DNA from: an uncultured Gloeocapsa sp. | GTDB taxonomy: Bacteria; Cyanobacteriota; Cyanobacteriia; Cyanobacteriales; Gloeocapsaceae | Assembly: GCA_937930495.1 (NCBI GenBank) | Contig: CALGKL010000049.1 | Span: 1 to 7,702 of the forward strand | Length of the DNA: 7,702 nt | Reading direction: 5' to 3' | Shown here: positions 1-6,367 of the stretch, in pieces | How the letters are laid out: the number at the start of each line of letters is the position of its first letter | Numbering within the stretch: the first letter of the stretch is position 1 | Notes under the pieces: generated by a model | The model's input: the letters and a program-made list of their open reading frames with translations, nothing else | Databases searched by the model: none | Told to the model about the DNA's origin: nothing | Program-made: the position numbers and the translations under genes

Positions 1-220
1 CCCAGTTTTTCTTTTTGGGCCAACCTCCTTTAAAATAGAATTGCACTACCTTTGCTCCGTAACTCTCCGCAATTTCTAGAGAGCGATCGCTGCTTTGGGA
101 ATCAACCACAAACACTTCAGCTGCTTTTTGGACACTTTCTAAACAACTAGGTAAGTTTAATTCTTCGTTTTTAGCAGGAATTAATACAGATACGGGGACT
201 TTTTCAGACTGATTAGTCAT
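1..220 (-). CDS. Glycosyltransferase family 2 (N-terminal part, cut by window edge)
   Basis: The minus strand reads from ATG at 220 through 73 codons with no stop until the window begins, so only the N-terminus is present. The start MTNQSEKVPVSVLIPAKNEE is the classic opening beta strand of a GT-A fold family 2 glycosyltransferase (V-x-V-L-I-P-A-K-N-E-E), followed by a helix with LPSCLESV and the strand VFVVDSQSSD, whose first Asp is the usual nucleotide-sugar contact. The stretch GGWPKKKNW near residues 64-72 is typical of family members acting in lipopolysaccharide or exopolysaccharide synthesis. The donor and acceptor sugars cannot be told from this fragment. It lies 42 bp downstream of ftn2 on the same strand with no clear promoter or Shine-Dalgarno of its own, so co-transcription is possible. 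The family is secure; the pathway is inference. Confidence 0.85.
   Translation of the reverse strand, partial: MTNQSEKVPVSVLIPAKNEELNLPSCLESVQKAAEVFVVDSQSSDRSLEIAESYGAKVVQFYFKGGWPKKKNW
83..90. repeat. HIP1 palindrome GCGATCGC
   Basis: An exact GCGATCGC, the highly iterated palindrome of many cyanobacterial genomes, inside the GT2 fragment. Confidence 0.8.
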
Positions 221-237
221 AGTGACAATAAATTCAA

Positions 238-253
238 TTAAGATTGATCTTAA
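238..253. repeat. Short AT-rich inverted repeat between ftn2 and the GT2 gene
   Basis: Arms TTAAGAT and ATCTTAA are exact inverted copies separated by two bases; as RNA this would be a 6-bp stem with a 4-base loop. It sits just after the ftn2 stop codon (263-265). On the minus strand it is followed by TTGAATTTATT rather than a run of T, so it would be a weak terminator at best. It could equally be an operator for the downstream glycosyltransferase or chance in AT-rich DNA. Confidence 0.3.
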
Positions 254-262
254 CAGAAACGT

Positions 263-2251
263 TTATGGGAAAGAGCGAAGATCTTGGATATTGCTAATCA
301 ACCATTGTTGACCTACCTTAACCAAATCATAGCGTACTCTCAAGGTAGAATCATAGGATTTATCACTAAGAAAACGCTCATTTTGATAGTATTTACCAAC
401 TTCTCTAATCCGAGCTATTACTACAGCTTGTTCGGGGTTATTTTCATCAACAATAACCGATTCAATCGCCAAATCATGCTCATATTCTCTGTAGCTATTT
501 TGATTCTTAACTAGATTAGCTATTTCTACTCTTTTTGTCAGTAAAGGTTCGACTAAAATCTCAGCTAGAGCATCTATTTCATGATTAACTCCATAAGCTC
601 TGGATTTGACTTCTAACCATTTAGCCACGACTATTTTAGCGGTTTCCTCATCTAAAATAACCCGGGATATATTTTCACTAACAACAGGAGTAGGTATCTC
701 AGTCTCACTTACTGTAGGTACGGCGACTACTGGTTCATTTAAACTCAAAAATAATTGGGGTTCGGAAATAGTTGTTTTTTTCCAAAAACTAGATATTCCT
801 GCTAAAAATCCAATCCCAAGAAGACTAGCTAAAATAATTTTGCCAAGATTAGGATTGAAAAAAACTCGACTCTCTTGATTAATTTTGCGGGGTTTTGATT
901 CTCTTACCGCTTCTTCCATAGTTAAATTAGTACTAGTTTGACGCTCTTTAAATGGTGGTTGCAAAGTCTGGAGAGAACTAGCATTAATTAATTGTTCCTT
1001 AACCGGATTTATGGCGTTTATTTCATTAAATATTTCTGGTTTTTTCTCGAATTCAATCGGTAAGTTATTTAAATAATTTTGGACATCTAAATCATTAAAA
1101 TATTCTTCTAAAGAGGTAGATGAATCGGTTAAATCCCGAAAATGGGGAAAAACCTCTGACTGTAACCATCGCTCACTATATAGACACAATCCGGGTAATA
1201 AATCGGGAGAATCTTGGGATTGTTGTTTGATAAAATTAAGAGTTTGAGTTTCTTGACTTTTTTCTAGAGAATCTAAAGCAGCTTCTGTTTGTCCTAAAAG
1301 TAAGTTACAGACTGCTTCTTCTAAATAAACATCCTGATGTTTTAATAAAGGTTTCAGTAAGATTTTAGCTCTCAAAATTAACTCAGGTTTTTTTTCAGCA
1401 AAACCCCTAGCTAGGAGAGCATAAAAAGCCAAATATGTAGCTACAGGAGAAGGACGCTTAGCTTCTTTTTCAAAAATTTCTTGTTGTTCAGCGACGGTTA
1501 AATAGCTTTGAATTTGTTGGATAAAACGTAAAAAATCATCCAAATTCAAACCAGAATAATCATTACCTTTACCTTCAATACCTTGACGATCATTAAGAAT
1601 TTCTTGGAGTAAATTTAAACCGATTTGACGTTCTTTAGTTTGTCGAAGATTTAAAGATAATAATTCGAGAATGCGATAGGGACGTAATTTATAAAGATCT
1701 TGTTGAATTTCTTGTTGAATTTTTAGACAAATTTGTTGATTAGCTAAAATTTTCTGTCCAGCGAGTAAAAAACCGGCGGCGTTTTCGTATTTACCCTGTT
1801 GCCATTTTTCCCTACCCAATTCAAGATTAGCTAAAGCTACACTCAAAAGGATGTCTTGATTTTCTAGTGGGGTTAAATCAAAATCCAGGTAATTTTCAGA
1901 AAGTTTTAGGACTAATTCGTATTCCCCAAACTCTTCTAAAATAAGTAAAGCGCCTACGAATTGTGGAGGAGCGATAGTAATTTCAGGAGTTGAAGAGGTA
2001 AGAAATTGCTGATCATAATTTTGTCGTTTTTGCGGGTCAGATAAAATTTGATATGATTCCCTAATTAGCTGTTGACGCGCTGTAATCGCCTTGTGACTAT
2101 ACTCACTGCGCGGTAGTTGTACAGAGCGATCGTGGTAAGCTTGGGTAATTTGTTCAGGGGTAGCTTGAACCGGTACACCTAAAACGCGATAATAATCTAT
2201 AGGAATATTCAACGGCTGCTTTTCTAAAGCAAAATCTTCCAGGGATAACAT
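263..2251 (-). CDS. ftn2 (zipN): Cell division protein Ftn2/ZipN, cyanobacterial ARC6 homologue (J-like and IMS domains)
   Basis: Family knowledge: this inner-membrane protein binds FtsZ through its cytoplasmic N-terminal region, anchors the Z ring and helps recruit other division proteins; its plastid homologue is ARC6. Numbering from the ATG at 2251 (662 aa), a J-like domain spans about residues 17-83 (IDYYRVLGVP to QILSDPQKRQNYD). Where a true DnaJ has HPD, this has HDR near residues 40-42, as is usual for the family. A long helical region follows (about 95-400), then a Pro/Ser/Thr-rich linker, one membrane segment at about 471-489 (IILASLLGIGFLAGISSFW), and a C-terminal IMS/ARC6-like domain at about 532-658, ending QQWLISNIQDL. 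Start choice: an in-frame GTG at 2278 adds nine residues, but the best promoter would begin transcription near 2282, leaving almost no leader; the ATG has an upstream AAAGGA, though 19 bases away. The gene diverges from pdhA. Identity is secure, the exact start is not. Confidence 0.93.
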   Translation of the reverse strand: MLSLEDFALEKQPLNIPIDYYRVLGVPVQATPEQITQAYHDRSVQLPRSEYSHKAITARQQLIRESYQILSDPQKRQNYDQQFLTSSTPEITIAPPQFVGALLILEEFGEYELVLKLSENYLDFDLTPLENQDILLSVALANLELGREKWQQGKYENAAGFLLAGQKILANQQICLKIQQEIQQDLYKLRPYRILELLSLNLRQTKERQIGLNLLQEILNDRQGIEGKGNDYSGLNLDDFLRFIQQIQSYLTVAEQQEIFEKEAKRPSPVATYLAFYALLARGFAEKKPELILRAKILLKPLLKHQDVYLEEAVCNLLLGQTEAALDSLEKSQETQTLNFIKQQSQDSPDLLPGLCLYSERWLQSEVFPHFRDLTDSSTSLEEYFNDLDVQNYLNNLPIEFEKKPEIFNEINAINPVKEQLINASSLQTLQPPFKERQTSTNLTMEEAVRESKPRKINQESRVFFNPNLGKIILASLLGIGFLAGISSFWKKTTISEPQLFLSLNEPVVAVPTVSETEIPTPVVSENISRVILDEETAKIVVAKWLEVKSRAYGVNHEIDALAEILVEPLLTKRVEIANLVKNQNSYREYEHDLAIESVIVDENNPEQAVVIARIREVGKYYQNERFLSDKSYDSTLRVRYDLVKVGQQWLISNIQDLRSFP

Positions 2252-2252
2252 A

Positions 2253-2283
2253 TTGACTAATTTTAAGTTCCTTTGCACATAAT
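2253..2283 (+). promoter_or_regulatory. Weak candidate promoter of pdhA
   Basis: TTGACT (2253-2258) and CATAAT (2278-2283) each match consensus at five of six positions but are 19 bases apart, longer than the preferred 17. This would give a leader of about 50 bases before the pdhA ATG. The -35 overlaps the first codons of ftn2, so the two divergent promoters would be back to back. TATGAT at 2291-2296 is an alternative -10 without a good -35. Confidence 0.25.
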
Positions 2284-2288
2284 CTTCA

Positions 2289-2317
2289 ATTATGATGTTA
2301 TCTCATATCTCTGACAA
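2289..2317 (-). promoter_or_regulatory. Candidate sigma-70-type promoter of ftn2
   Basis: On the minus strand, TTGTCA (2317-2312, five of six matches to TTGACA) is followed after exactly 17 bases by CATAAT (2294-2289, five of six matches to TATAAT). Transcription would begin near 2282. This favours the ATG at 2251 over the GTG at 2278 as the ftn2 start. Its -35 half lies in a motif that recurs upstream of petB. The call rests on consensus matching by eye. Confidence 0.5.
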
Positions 2318-2339
2318 GGAAAATAATTAATTAAATATA

Positions 2340-3377
2340 ATGACAATCATCTCAGAACGTACTTTACCTCCCTTTGACCATAATTCAGTGACCATCAGTC
2401 GGGAACAAGCCTTAATCTTATATAAAGATATGGTTCTTGGTCGTCTTTTTGAAGATAAATGCGCCGAAATGTACTATCGAGGCAAAATGTTTGGCTTTGT
2501 CCACCTATACAATGGACAGGAAGCCGTATCAACAGGAGTGATCAAAGCCTTACGGACTGGTTATGACTACGTCTGCAGTACCTATCGTGACCACGTGCAC
2601 GCTTTGAGTGCAGGTGTACCCCCAAGACAAGTAATGGCGGAATTATTTGGTAAAGAAACAGGATGTAGTAAAGGTCGTGGCGGTTCAATGCACATGTTCT
2701 CAGCAGAACACCACCTTTTAGGAGGTTATGCCTTTGTAGCCGAAGGAATACCAGTAGCCACAGGAGCAGCTTTTCAAAGTAAATACCGTAGAGAAGTACT
2801 CAAAGAACCCGAAGCCGATCAAGTGAGCGTTTGTTTCTTTGGGGATGGAGCGAGCAACAATGGTCAATTCTTTGAGTGTTTAAATATGGCAGCACTCTGG
2901 AAATTACCCATAATTTACGTCGTGGAAAATAATAAATGGGCCATTGGGATGGCTCACGATCGCGCCACCTCCCAACCAGAAATATATAAAAAAGCCAGTG
3001 TTTTTGAGATGGTGGGTGTAGAAGTAGATGGGATGGATGTATTAGCAGTACATACAGTAGCCCAAGAAGCAGTAGCCAGAGCCCGTGCTGGGGAAGGTCC
3101 TACCCTAATCGAAGCCTTAACCTACCGTTTCCGAGGTCATTCTCTGGCTGATCCCGATGAATTACGTTCAGCAGCTGAAAAGGAATTCTGGGCGCAAAAA
3201 GACCCCATTACCAGATTTACTAACTATCTCCTGGAGAAAAATTTAAGCACAACTGAAGAATTAAAACAGATAGACGATGAGATTAAAGTCTTAATCGAAG
3301 ACGCGGTCAAATTTGCTCAAGAAAGTCCCGAACCGGATCCTCAAGAATTACACCGTTATATTTTTGCCGAAGATTAG
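2340..3377 (+). CDS. pdhA: Pyruvate dehydrogenase E1 component, alpha subunit
   Basis: With the beta subunit it forms the thiamine-diphosphate-dependent E1 of the pyruvate dehydrogenase complex, which decarboxylates pyruvate and reductively acetylates lipoyl-E2 to yield acetyl-CoA. At 345 aa it is the usual length for bacterial E1 alpha. Visible motifs: GQEA at 59-62; YRDH at 82-85; the [13 protein letters not shown] loop at 108-120; the thiamine-diphosphate/metal motif from GDG (168-170) to ENN (196-198); and [10 protein letters not shown] at 265-274, the active-site loop that holds the regulatory serine in mitochondrial enzymes. Nothing needed appears to be missing. The start is chosen because residues from [16 protein letters not shown] onward match the family and the nearest upstream AAGGA lies 19 bases away, so no strong Shine-Dalgarno decides it. 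No pdhB is adjacent; E1 alpha and beta genes are often separate in cyanobacteria. The stop lies 9 bp from the convergent Nudix gene. Identity is secure. Confidence 0.97.
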   Translation: MTIISERTLPPFDHNSVTISREQALILYKDMVLGRLFEDKCAEMYYRGKMFGFVHLYNGQEAVSTGVIKALRTGYDYVCSTYRDHVHALSAGVPPRQVMAELFGKETGCSKGRGGSMHMFSAEHHLLGGYAFVAEGIPVATGAAFQSKYRREVLKEPEADQVSVCFFGDGASNNGQFFECLNMAALWKLPIIYVVENNKWAIGMAHDRATSQPEIYKKASVFEMVGVEVDGMDVLAVHTVAQEAVARARAGEGPTLIEALTYRFRGHSLADPDELRSAAEKEFWAQKDPITRFTNYLLEKNLSTTEELKQIDDEIKVLIEDAVKFAQESPEPDPQELHRYIFAED

Positions 3378-3386
3378 TTCTCAACC

Positions 3387-3827
3387 TTAGACTTTCTGGC
3401 CATAACTGGCTAGAAAGTCCTGTAAAATCTTCTGGTGAGGACTCCCTAAAGGTCTAGTTTGGGCAATTTTTGCCGAATAATAATAACCCTGGTTAATCCC
3501 CTCGGGTGAAACTAGGGCTAAATCTTGTCCTTCCCGTTGCACCAACTGATCTAAAGTAACTGTTAAGGGAGCATGGTAAATATAAGTAATGCGCTTAGAA
3601 TCTACATAATGGCGAAATAAATTTAATTGTTGAGGTTGATAGGTGATTTCTTCTAATAATTCTCTGTATAAACCAACTTCCGGGGATTCTCCTGGTTCGA
3701 GATGACCACCAAATAACCCCCAGTGTCCCGGATAGAGAATATGGGGATAATCATCCCTCAACTGTAGTAAAAATTTGCCTTGTTGGTAGAGGATTGCCAT
3801 GGCTACGGCAACAGGTTGATCATTCAT
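3387..3827 (-). CDS. Nudix hydrolase family protein
   Basis: Nudix proteins cleave nucleoside diphosphates linked to another moiety, using a divalent metal held by the Nudix box. The 146-aa length fits a single-domain member. The box spans residues 41-63: G41, E47, then R55-E56 and E59-E60 match G-x5-E-x7-R-E-U-x-E-E-x-G-U, but T62 replaces the last glycine. The metal-binding glutamates are all present, so activity is plausible. Ahead of it, [17 protein letters not shown] is typical of the fold. The substrate cannot be predicted; the family covers (deoxy)nucleotides, ADP-ribose, NADH and others. The ATG at 3827 opens [23 protein letters not shown] at 3800 (residue 10) would remove part of the first strand. 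No Shine-Dalgarno precedes it. It diverges from folD by 13 bp and converges with pdhA by 9 bp. The family is certain, the substrate unknown. Confidence 0.9.
   Translation of the reverse strand: MNDQPVAVAMAILYQQGKFLLQLRDDYPHILYPGHWGLFGGHLEPGESPEVGLYRELLEEITYQPQQLNLFRHYVDSKRITYIYHAPLTVTLDQLVQREGQDLALVSPEGINQGYYYSAKIAQTRPLGSPHQKILQDFLASYGQKV
3390..3419 (+). terminator. Stem-loop at the pdhA/Nudix convergent junction, probable pdhA 3' end
   Basis: Arms 3390-3402 and 3407-3419 form a 13-bp stem with one G-U pair around the four-base loop TAAC, starting 13 bases after the pdhA stop. In plus-strand RNA all 13 positions pair; in minus-strand RNA the G-U position becomes an A/C mismatch, so the hairpin suits pdhA better. 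No T-run follows on either strand, so a canonical intrinsic terminator is not shown. It could instead protect or define the pdhA 3' end. It lies wholly inside the Nudix coding sequence (last ten sense codons). Confidence 0.5.
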
Positions 3828-3831
3828 AGGA
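3828..3831 (+). promoter_or_regulatory. Shine-Dalgarno site of folD
   Basis: AGGA (within TAGGAA) ends nine bases before the folD ATG at 3841, a good spacing, and supports that start. It immediately abuts the Nudix start codon on the other strand. Confidence 0.55.
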
Positions 3832-3840
3832 ATAATTATT
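3831..3840. repeat. 10-bp perfect palindrome AATAATTATT in the Nudix/folD gap
   Basis: AATAATTATT reads the same on both strands and fills most of the 13-bp space between the two divergent start codons, ending right at the folD ATG. It is entirely A and T, so chance is a serious explanation. It could act as a shared binding site or simply keep the start regions unstructured. Confidence 0.25.
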
Positions 3841-4728
3841 ATGGTACAAAACGAATCTTATTGTCAAGCTAAAATCTTAGACGGTAAAGCCTTAGCCCAA
3901 AAAATCGAACAGCAACTAAAAACAGAAATAGCCACTTTAACTCCTCAAAGGGGACGTCCACCTGGTTTAGCTGTTTTAATGGTAGGGGATAATCCCGCTA
4001 GCGCTGTTTATGTTCGTAACAAAGAACGAGCTTGTAGTAAAGTGGGTATAGCCTCCTTTGGTAAACATTTTCCAGAGAATATTAGCCAACAGGAGTTAGA
4101 AAGGGTAATTGATCAGTTGAATCAAGATCCTAGGGTTGATGGGATTTTAATTCAGTTACCCCTACCATCTCATCTAGATAGTGTAGCTTTATTAAATAAG
4201 ATTAACCCGGATAAAGACGTGGATGGACTTCACCCGATTAATTTAGGACGTTTAGTTAGAGGAGAAGAAGGTTTACGCAGTTGTACTCCCGCAGGAGTAA
4301 TAGCCCTATTTCGAGAATATCAGATCGAGTTAGCCGGAAAAAACGCCATTGTGATTGGACGCAGTATTTTAGTGGGGAAACCCCTGGCTTTGATGTTATT
4401 AGCCGAAAATGCTACTGTGACTATGGCTCATTCCCGTAGCCAAAATTTAGCCGCTTTAATCCGTCAAGCTGATGTTATCGTCGCTGCGGTAGGAAAAGCG
4501 GAGTTAGTTCAACCAGATATGGTTAAAGAGGGAGCAATCGTTATTGACGTGGGAATTAACCGGATCACCGATAGTGAGGGTAAATCTCGTTTAGTTGGTG
4601 ATGTGGCTTTTGCTGGTGTAGCTGATGTAGCCGCAGCTATTACTCCCGTTCCCGGTGGGGTTGGTCCTATGACTGTCGCCATGTTGTTACAAAATACTCT
4701 GACTAGTTATCTCAAAGGATTAAGCTGA
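3841..4728 (+). CDS. folD: Bifunctional methylenetetrahydrofolate dehydrogenase / methenyltetrahydrofolate cyclohydrolase
   Basis: A cytosolic enzyme of one-carbon metabolism. It interconverts 5,10-methylene-, 5,10-methenyl- and 10-formyl-tetrahydrofolate with NADP, supplying formyl groups for purine and initiator formyl-Met-tRNA synthesis. The 295-aa length is typical. Visible motifs: YVRNK at 57-61, with Y57 and the catalytic K61; QLPLP at 105-109; DKDVDG at 124-129 followed by [14 protein letters not shown] at 148-152; the nucleotide-binding stretch [11 protein letters not shown] at 171-181; DVGINR at 236-241; GDVAF at 253-257; and [10 protein letters not shown] at 269-278. HSRS at 197-200, after the second strand of the Rossmann fold, is consistent with NADP rather than NAD, by inference. 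The start is backed by a well-placed AGGA. Its last 22 bases overlap the 3' end of the convergent glycosyltransferase. Any folD promoter must lie inside the Nudix coding region; I see no strong match. Identity is secure. Confidence 0.97.
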   Translation: MVQNESYCQAKILDGKALAQKIEQQLKTEIATLTPQRGRPPGLAVLMVGDNPASAVYVRNKERACSKVGIASFGKHFPENISQQELERVIDQLNQDPRVDGILIQLPLPSHLDSVALLNKINPDKDVDGLHPINLGRLVRGEEGLRSCTPAGVIALFREYQIELAGKNAIVIGRSILVGKPLALMLLAENATVTMAHSRSQNLAALIRQADVIVAAVGKAELVQPDMVKEGAIVIDVGINRITDSEGKSRLVGDVAFAGVADVAAAITPVPGGVGPMTVAMLLQNTLTSYLKGLS

Positions 4729-5789
4729 TATTTAGCTAGGGTTTGTTCTCGTAACCATTCACCCCGACAACGAGGATCTCGACCCTGAAAAATTTCTAAA
4801 CAAGCTTTAGCTACAGCTTGAGGATCGCGATGGGGAACGCGCCAGCCCAATAACCCATCTTGAAGAGGATCGGCCGAGCCGTCTGCGTCTCCAGCGACAA
4901 CGGGAATTCCTGTGGCTAAAGCCTCGAGATACACGATGCCAAAACCTTCTTGAGAAGGCATGACGTAAGAATCAGCTAAACGATAATATTCGGGTAAATC
5001 AGCAGTGGGGATAAATCCGGCAAAAATAACCCGATTCTCTACGCCATTTTCTTGGGCTAAACGTAACAAACGAGGTTGATCATCCCCCCTACCAATGACT
5101 AGATATTTGAGGTTGGGAACGTGGGGTAAAATCAAGGGTAAGGCGCGAATGGTCACATCAACCCCTTTATAGATATCTCCTGACCAAAGACGCGCTACTG
5201 TCATAATTACTTTACTGTCTCTGAGGTTATATTTATCTAACAGTAAACTGGATTTGGGACCAGGAAAAAAGCGATCGCCATCTACGACACAGGGGACAAT
5301 CTTGACTTGTTCAGGATTAATTCCATTAGCCTTGCAAAGGCGATCGCGACTATAACGACTAATCGTCCAGATTTCCTTGGCTTTAGCTAAAGCTAGACGT
5401 TTCCCTAGAGGTAAAGGTTGCCAGACTTCTTTCCCATAGGTTAAAACGGTGTAGGGTATCCCCAGAGGTAAACAAAGACTAGCGGTAACAAGAGCTAAAT
5501 TAATATGACCACAATAAACCTGTTGAGCTTCTTTTTTAATTAAACTTTTTAATAATAAATAGGCTAAAGTCAAGCGATCTTTACCGGGAGAATTAGTTTT
5601 CAGGTAGTGAAACTCTAGGGATTTCCCTGCTAAAGGGTTATCAACCCCTGGTGAATCTCTCAGTAAGAAAACCTTACCTTCAGGATTGGGATTCAGACAG
5701 AGATAAGCTTTCAACAAATCCTGGATGTAAGATTGTATCCCACCCTCACTGCTGAAGATTTCTAAAAAGAGAAAAACATCCATACACAT
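4707..5789 (-). CDS. Glycosyltransferase family 4 (GT-B fold)
   Basis: Transfers a sugar from an activated donor, probably in cell-surface polysaccharide or glycolipid synthesis; the exact sugars cannot be read from sequence. The 360-aa protein starts [20 protein letters not shown], with the GG-I-Q-S-Y acceptor-side loop at 16-21. The hinge and C-terminal Rossmann domain follow: [18 protein letters not shown] at 194-211 with the K208-G209 contact, LVIGRGDD at 230-237, VIFAGFIP at 254-261. The donor-binding E-x7-E motif is E281/E289 in [20 protein letters not shown]. The protein stops soon after KYQLNPLR, without the closing helix many relatives have. There are two near starts: ATG at 5789 and ATG at 5783; the second would give [10 protein letters not shown], closer to the usual family N-terminus. 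Neither has a clear Shine-Dalgarno. A terminator hairpin ends five bases upstream, and the 3' end overlaps folD by 22 bp. The family is secure. Confidence 0.92.
   Translation of the reverse strand: MCMDVFLFLEIFSSEGGIQSYIQDLLKAYLCLNPNPEGKVFLLRDSPGVDNPLAGKSLEFHYLKTNSPGKDRLTLAYLLLKSLIKKEAQQVYCGHINLALVTASLCLPLGIPYTVLTYGKEVWQPLPLGKRLALAKAKEIWTISRYSRDRLCKANGINPEQVKIVPCVVDGDRFFPGPKSSLLLDKYNLRDSKVIMTVARLWSGDIYKGVDVTIRALPLILPHVPNLKYLVIGRGDDQPRLLRLAQENGVENRVIFAGFIPTADLPEYYRLADSYVMPSQEGFGIVYLEALATGIPVVAGDADGSADPLQDGLLGWRVPHRDPQAVAKACLEIFQGRDPRCRGEWLREQTLAKYQLNPLR
5271..5278. repeat. HIP1 palindrome GCGATCGC
   Basis: An exact HIP1 copy inside the family 4 glycosyltransferase gene, where it encodes part of DGDRF. 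Confidence 0.8.
5340..5347. repeat. HIP1 palindrome GCGATCGC
   Basis: A second exact HIP1 copy in the same glycosyltransferase gene, 69 bases from the first. Confidence 0.8.
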
Positions 5790-5794
5790 TTCTT

Positions 5795-5829
5795 AAAAAA
5801 AATACACCCACCCTAGGAGGATGAGTGTA
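5795..5829 (-). terminator. Rho-independent terminator of petBD
   Basis: On the minus strand, 17 bases after the petD stop, arms 5829-5819 and 5813-5803 form an 11-bp stem (nine Watson-Crick pairs, two G-U) around the loop TCCTA, followed directly by eight T (5802-5795). This is the textbook layout and it sits at the end of the petB-petD unit. The T-run ends five bases before the ATG of the family 4 glycosyltransferase. Confidence 0.88.
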
Positions 5830-5846
5830 CATAGTTTACTCGATAT

Positions 5847-6329
5847 TTAGAATAAACCTAAAGTTAGAGACTTATCGATGGGGAAAGTAGCACCAATACC
5901 CAACCAGAGAGTTACTAGAGTCCCGAAGAGAAATACTGCGGTAGCTACAGGACGACGGAAGGGGTTTTGGAACTTGTTAACGCTTTCGATAAAGGGTACT
6001 AACATCAAACCGAGAGGAATAGACGCCATAGCAGCGATTCCTAACAGTTTATTGGGAACTACACGTAAGATTTGGAACACGGGATAGAAATACCACTCAG
6101 GGAGAATTTCTAAAGGTGTGGCAAAAGGATCAGCAGGTTCGCCAACAATTGCTGGATCGAGAACCGCTAAACCTACACAAAGACCGATAGTTCCTAAAAT
6201 TACAACAGGAAAGGTGTAGAGAAGGTCGTTAGGCCAAGCGGGTTCACCATAGTAATTATGGCCCATCCCTTGGGCTAATTTCGCTCTTAACTTAGGATCA
6301 TTAAGATCGGGTTGTTTTAAAATTGACAT
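5847..6329 (-). CDS. petD: Cytochrome b6f complex subunit IV
   Basis: A thylakoid-membrane subunit corresponding to the C-terminal half of cytochrome b; with cytochrome b6 it builds the quinol-oxidation site of the b6f complex, which passes electrons from plastoquinol to plastocyanin or cytochrome c6 and pumps protons. The 160-aa length is standard. The start [20 protein letters not shown] and the [14 protein letters not shown] segment are family hallmarks. Three membrane segments lie at about 36-56, 94-114 and 127-147. The PEWY motif at 77-80, whose glutamate helps in proton release at the Qo site, is intact. The gene follows petB by 38 bp on the same strand, with a GAGGAG in the gap, and is followed by a strong terminator. 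Nothing is missing. Identity is certain. Confidence 0.98.
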   Translation of the reverse strand: MSILKQPDLNDPKLRAKLAQGMGHNYYGEPAWPNDLLYTFPVVILGTIGLCVGLAVLDPAIVGEPADPFATPLEILPEWYFYPVFQILRVVPNKLLGIAAMASIPLGLMLVPFIESVNKFQNPFRRPVATAVFLFGTLVTLWLGIGATFPIDKSLTLGLF

Positions 6330-6342
6330 AATAACTTATTGT

Positions 6343-6348
6343 CTCCTC
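6343..6348 (-). promoter_or_regulatory. Shine-Dalgarno site of petD
   Basis: On the minus strand, GAGGAG lies in the petB-petD gap, 13 bases before the petD ATG. The core is strong but the spacing is longer than usual. It supports separate translation initiation of petD on a petB-petD messenger. Confidence 0.5.
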
Positions 6349-6367
6349 TGTTAATGTTATTTTGAGC

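Noticed and set aside
284..514. Plus-strand open frame of 76 codons
   Set aside because: It is antisense to the conserved C-terminal IMS domain of ftn2, has no family resemblance and no supporting start signals.
606..878. Plus-strand open frame of 90 codons
   Set aside because: It lies opposite the membrane segment and linker of ftn2; low-complexity composition, no recognisable domain.
4715..4745. Possible hairpin at the folD/glycosyltransferase convergent end
   Set aside because: Only about four bases (AGCT) pair, with no T-run; not enough to call a terminator.
5815..5850. AGGAGG followed at once by ATG on the plus strand, opening a nine-codon frame
   Set aside because: The spacing is too short for a Shine-Dalgarno to work, and the AGGAGG is part of the petBD terminator hairpin.
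5878..6087. Plus-strand open frame of 69 codons
   Set aside because: It is the antisense shadow of petD, whose coding is certain.
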